Assembly (NCBI GenBank): GCA_046726955.1
Contig: JBKPBQ010000454.1
Coordinates: 1 to 5,472, forward strand
DNA: 5,472 nucleotides
Direction of reading: 5' to 3'
From: CAVPGH01 sp046726955
Lineage (GTDB): Bacteria > Acidobacteriota > Vicinamibacteria > Fen-336
The notes beneath the pieces were generated by a model. It ran no database searches, had not been told where the DNA came from, and saw only the letters and a program-made list of their open reading frames with translations. Shown one piece after another: positions 5,391 to 5,472 of the stretch; the stretch's first letter is position 1, and every line of letters starts with the position of its first letter. Both the position numbers and the translations under genes were made by a program.

Positions 5391-5472
5391 ATGTCGAAGC
5401 AGATCACGTACGGCGACGATTCCCGGCAGTCGATACTGCGCGGGATCAACCGCCTCGCGGACGCGGTGAAGG
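5391..5472 (+). CDS. groEL: Chaperonin GroEL, 3' partial (first 27 codons)
   Basis: The 60-kDa ATP-dependent folding chamber that works with GroES. Only the N-terminus is present, starting MSKQITYGDD and continuing to RGINRLADAVK. The K-x-I-x-[YF]-G-[DE]-[DE] start and the LRG-x-N-x-LADAVK helix are typical of GroEL N-termini. It runs off the window edge in frame. The best upstream ribosome binding site, AAGGA at 5373-5377, is 13 nt away, which is long; the purine-rich AAGAAG adjoins the ATG. Translation may therefore lean on ribosomes arriving from groES. Confidence 0.95.
   Translation, partial: MSKQITYGDDSRQSILRGINRLADAVK

Overview
The window is GC-rich, tightly packed bacterial DNA, apparently chromosomal. 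It holds two converging gene blocks: a cell-wall block on the + strand (1-3350), and a regulator (- strand) that diverges from a + strand block ending in groES-groEL (3388-5472). A bifunctional class A penicillin-binding protein, a GroES/GroEL pair and a SpoIIE/PP2C-type phosphatase remnant suggest a free-living diderm. The style recalls Rokubacteria/Methylomirabilota, Acidobacteriota or the former Deltaproteobacteria. That placement is an impression from protein sequence; no rRNA or other lineage marker is present.

Region 1-3350. A class A penicillin-binding protein, missing its N-terminus at the window edge, carries all catalytic motifs of both its glycosyltransferase and transpeptidase domains. 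Its stop overlaps by 20 nt the start of a second gene with a strong ribosome binding site. That second protein has three predicted membrane segments followed by eight back-to-back 32-residue repeats, each with a C-x6-C pair, predicted to lie outside the cytoplasm. I do not recognise the repeat as a named family. The overlap implies co-expression with the wall synthase.

Region 3351-3581. This short gap between converging genes holds a hairpin and, on the - strand, what looks like the last ~50 codons of a SpoIIE/PP2C-type phosphatase without its catalytic body: a gene remnant.

Region 3582-4668. A - strand XRE/Cro-type DNA-binding protein with a long unrecognised C-terminal region diverges from the next block. 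The control region between them has a clear TTGACA / TAGAGT promoter, a perfect 11-bp palindrome in its spacer, and four copies of TTAAGC, three of them in the wider context TG(G/A)TTAAGC. These are good candidates for autoregulatory operators of the XRE protein.

Region 4669-5472. An ABM-like dimeric alpha/beta-barrel protein is followed by groES and the first 27 codons of groEL. No CIRCE element and no clear separate groES promoter is visible, so the XRE-flanked promoter may also feed groESL, possibly attenuated by a hairpin at 5010-5030. The most novel elements are the Cys-repeat membrane protein coupled to the penicillin-binding protein and the XRE operator cluster upstream of the chaperonin genes.
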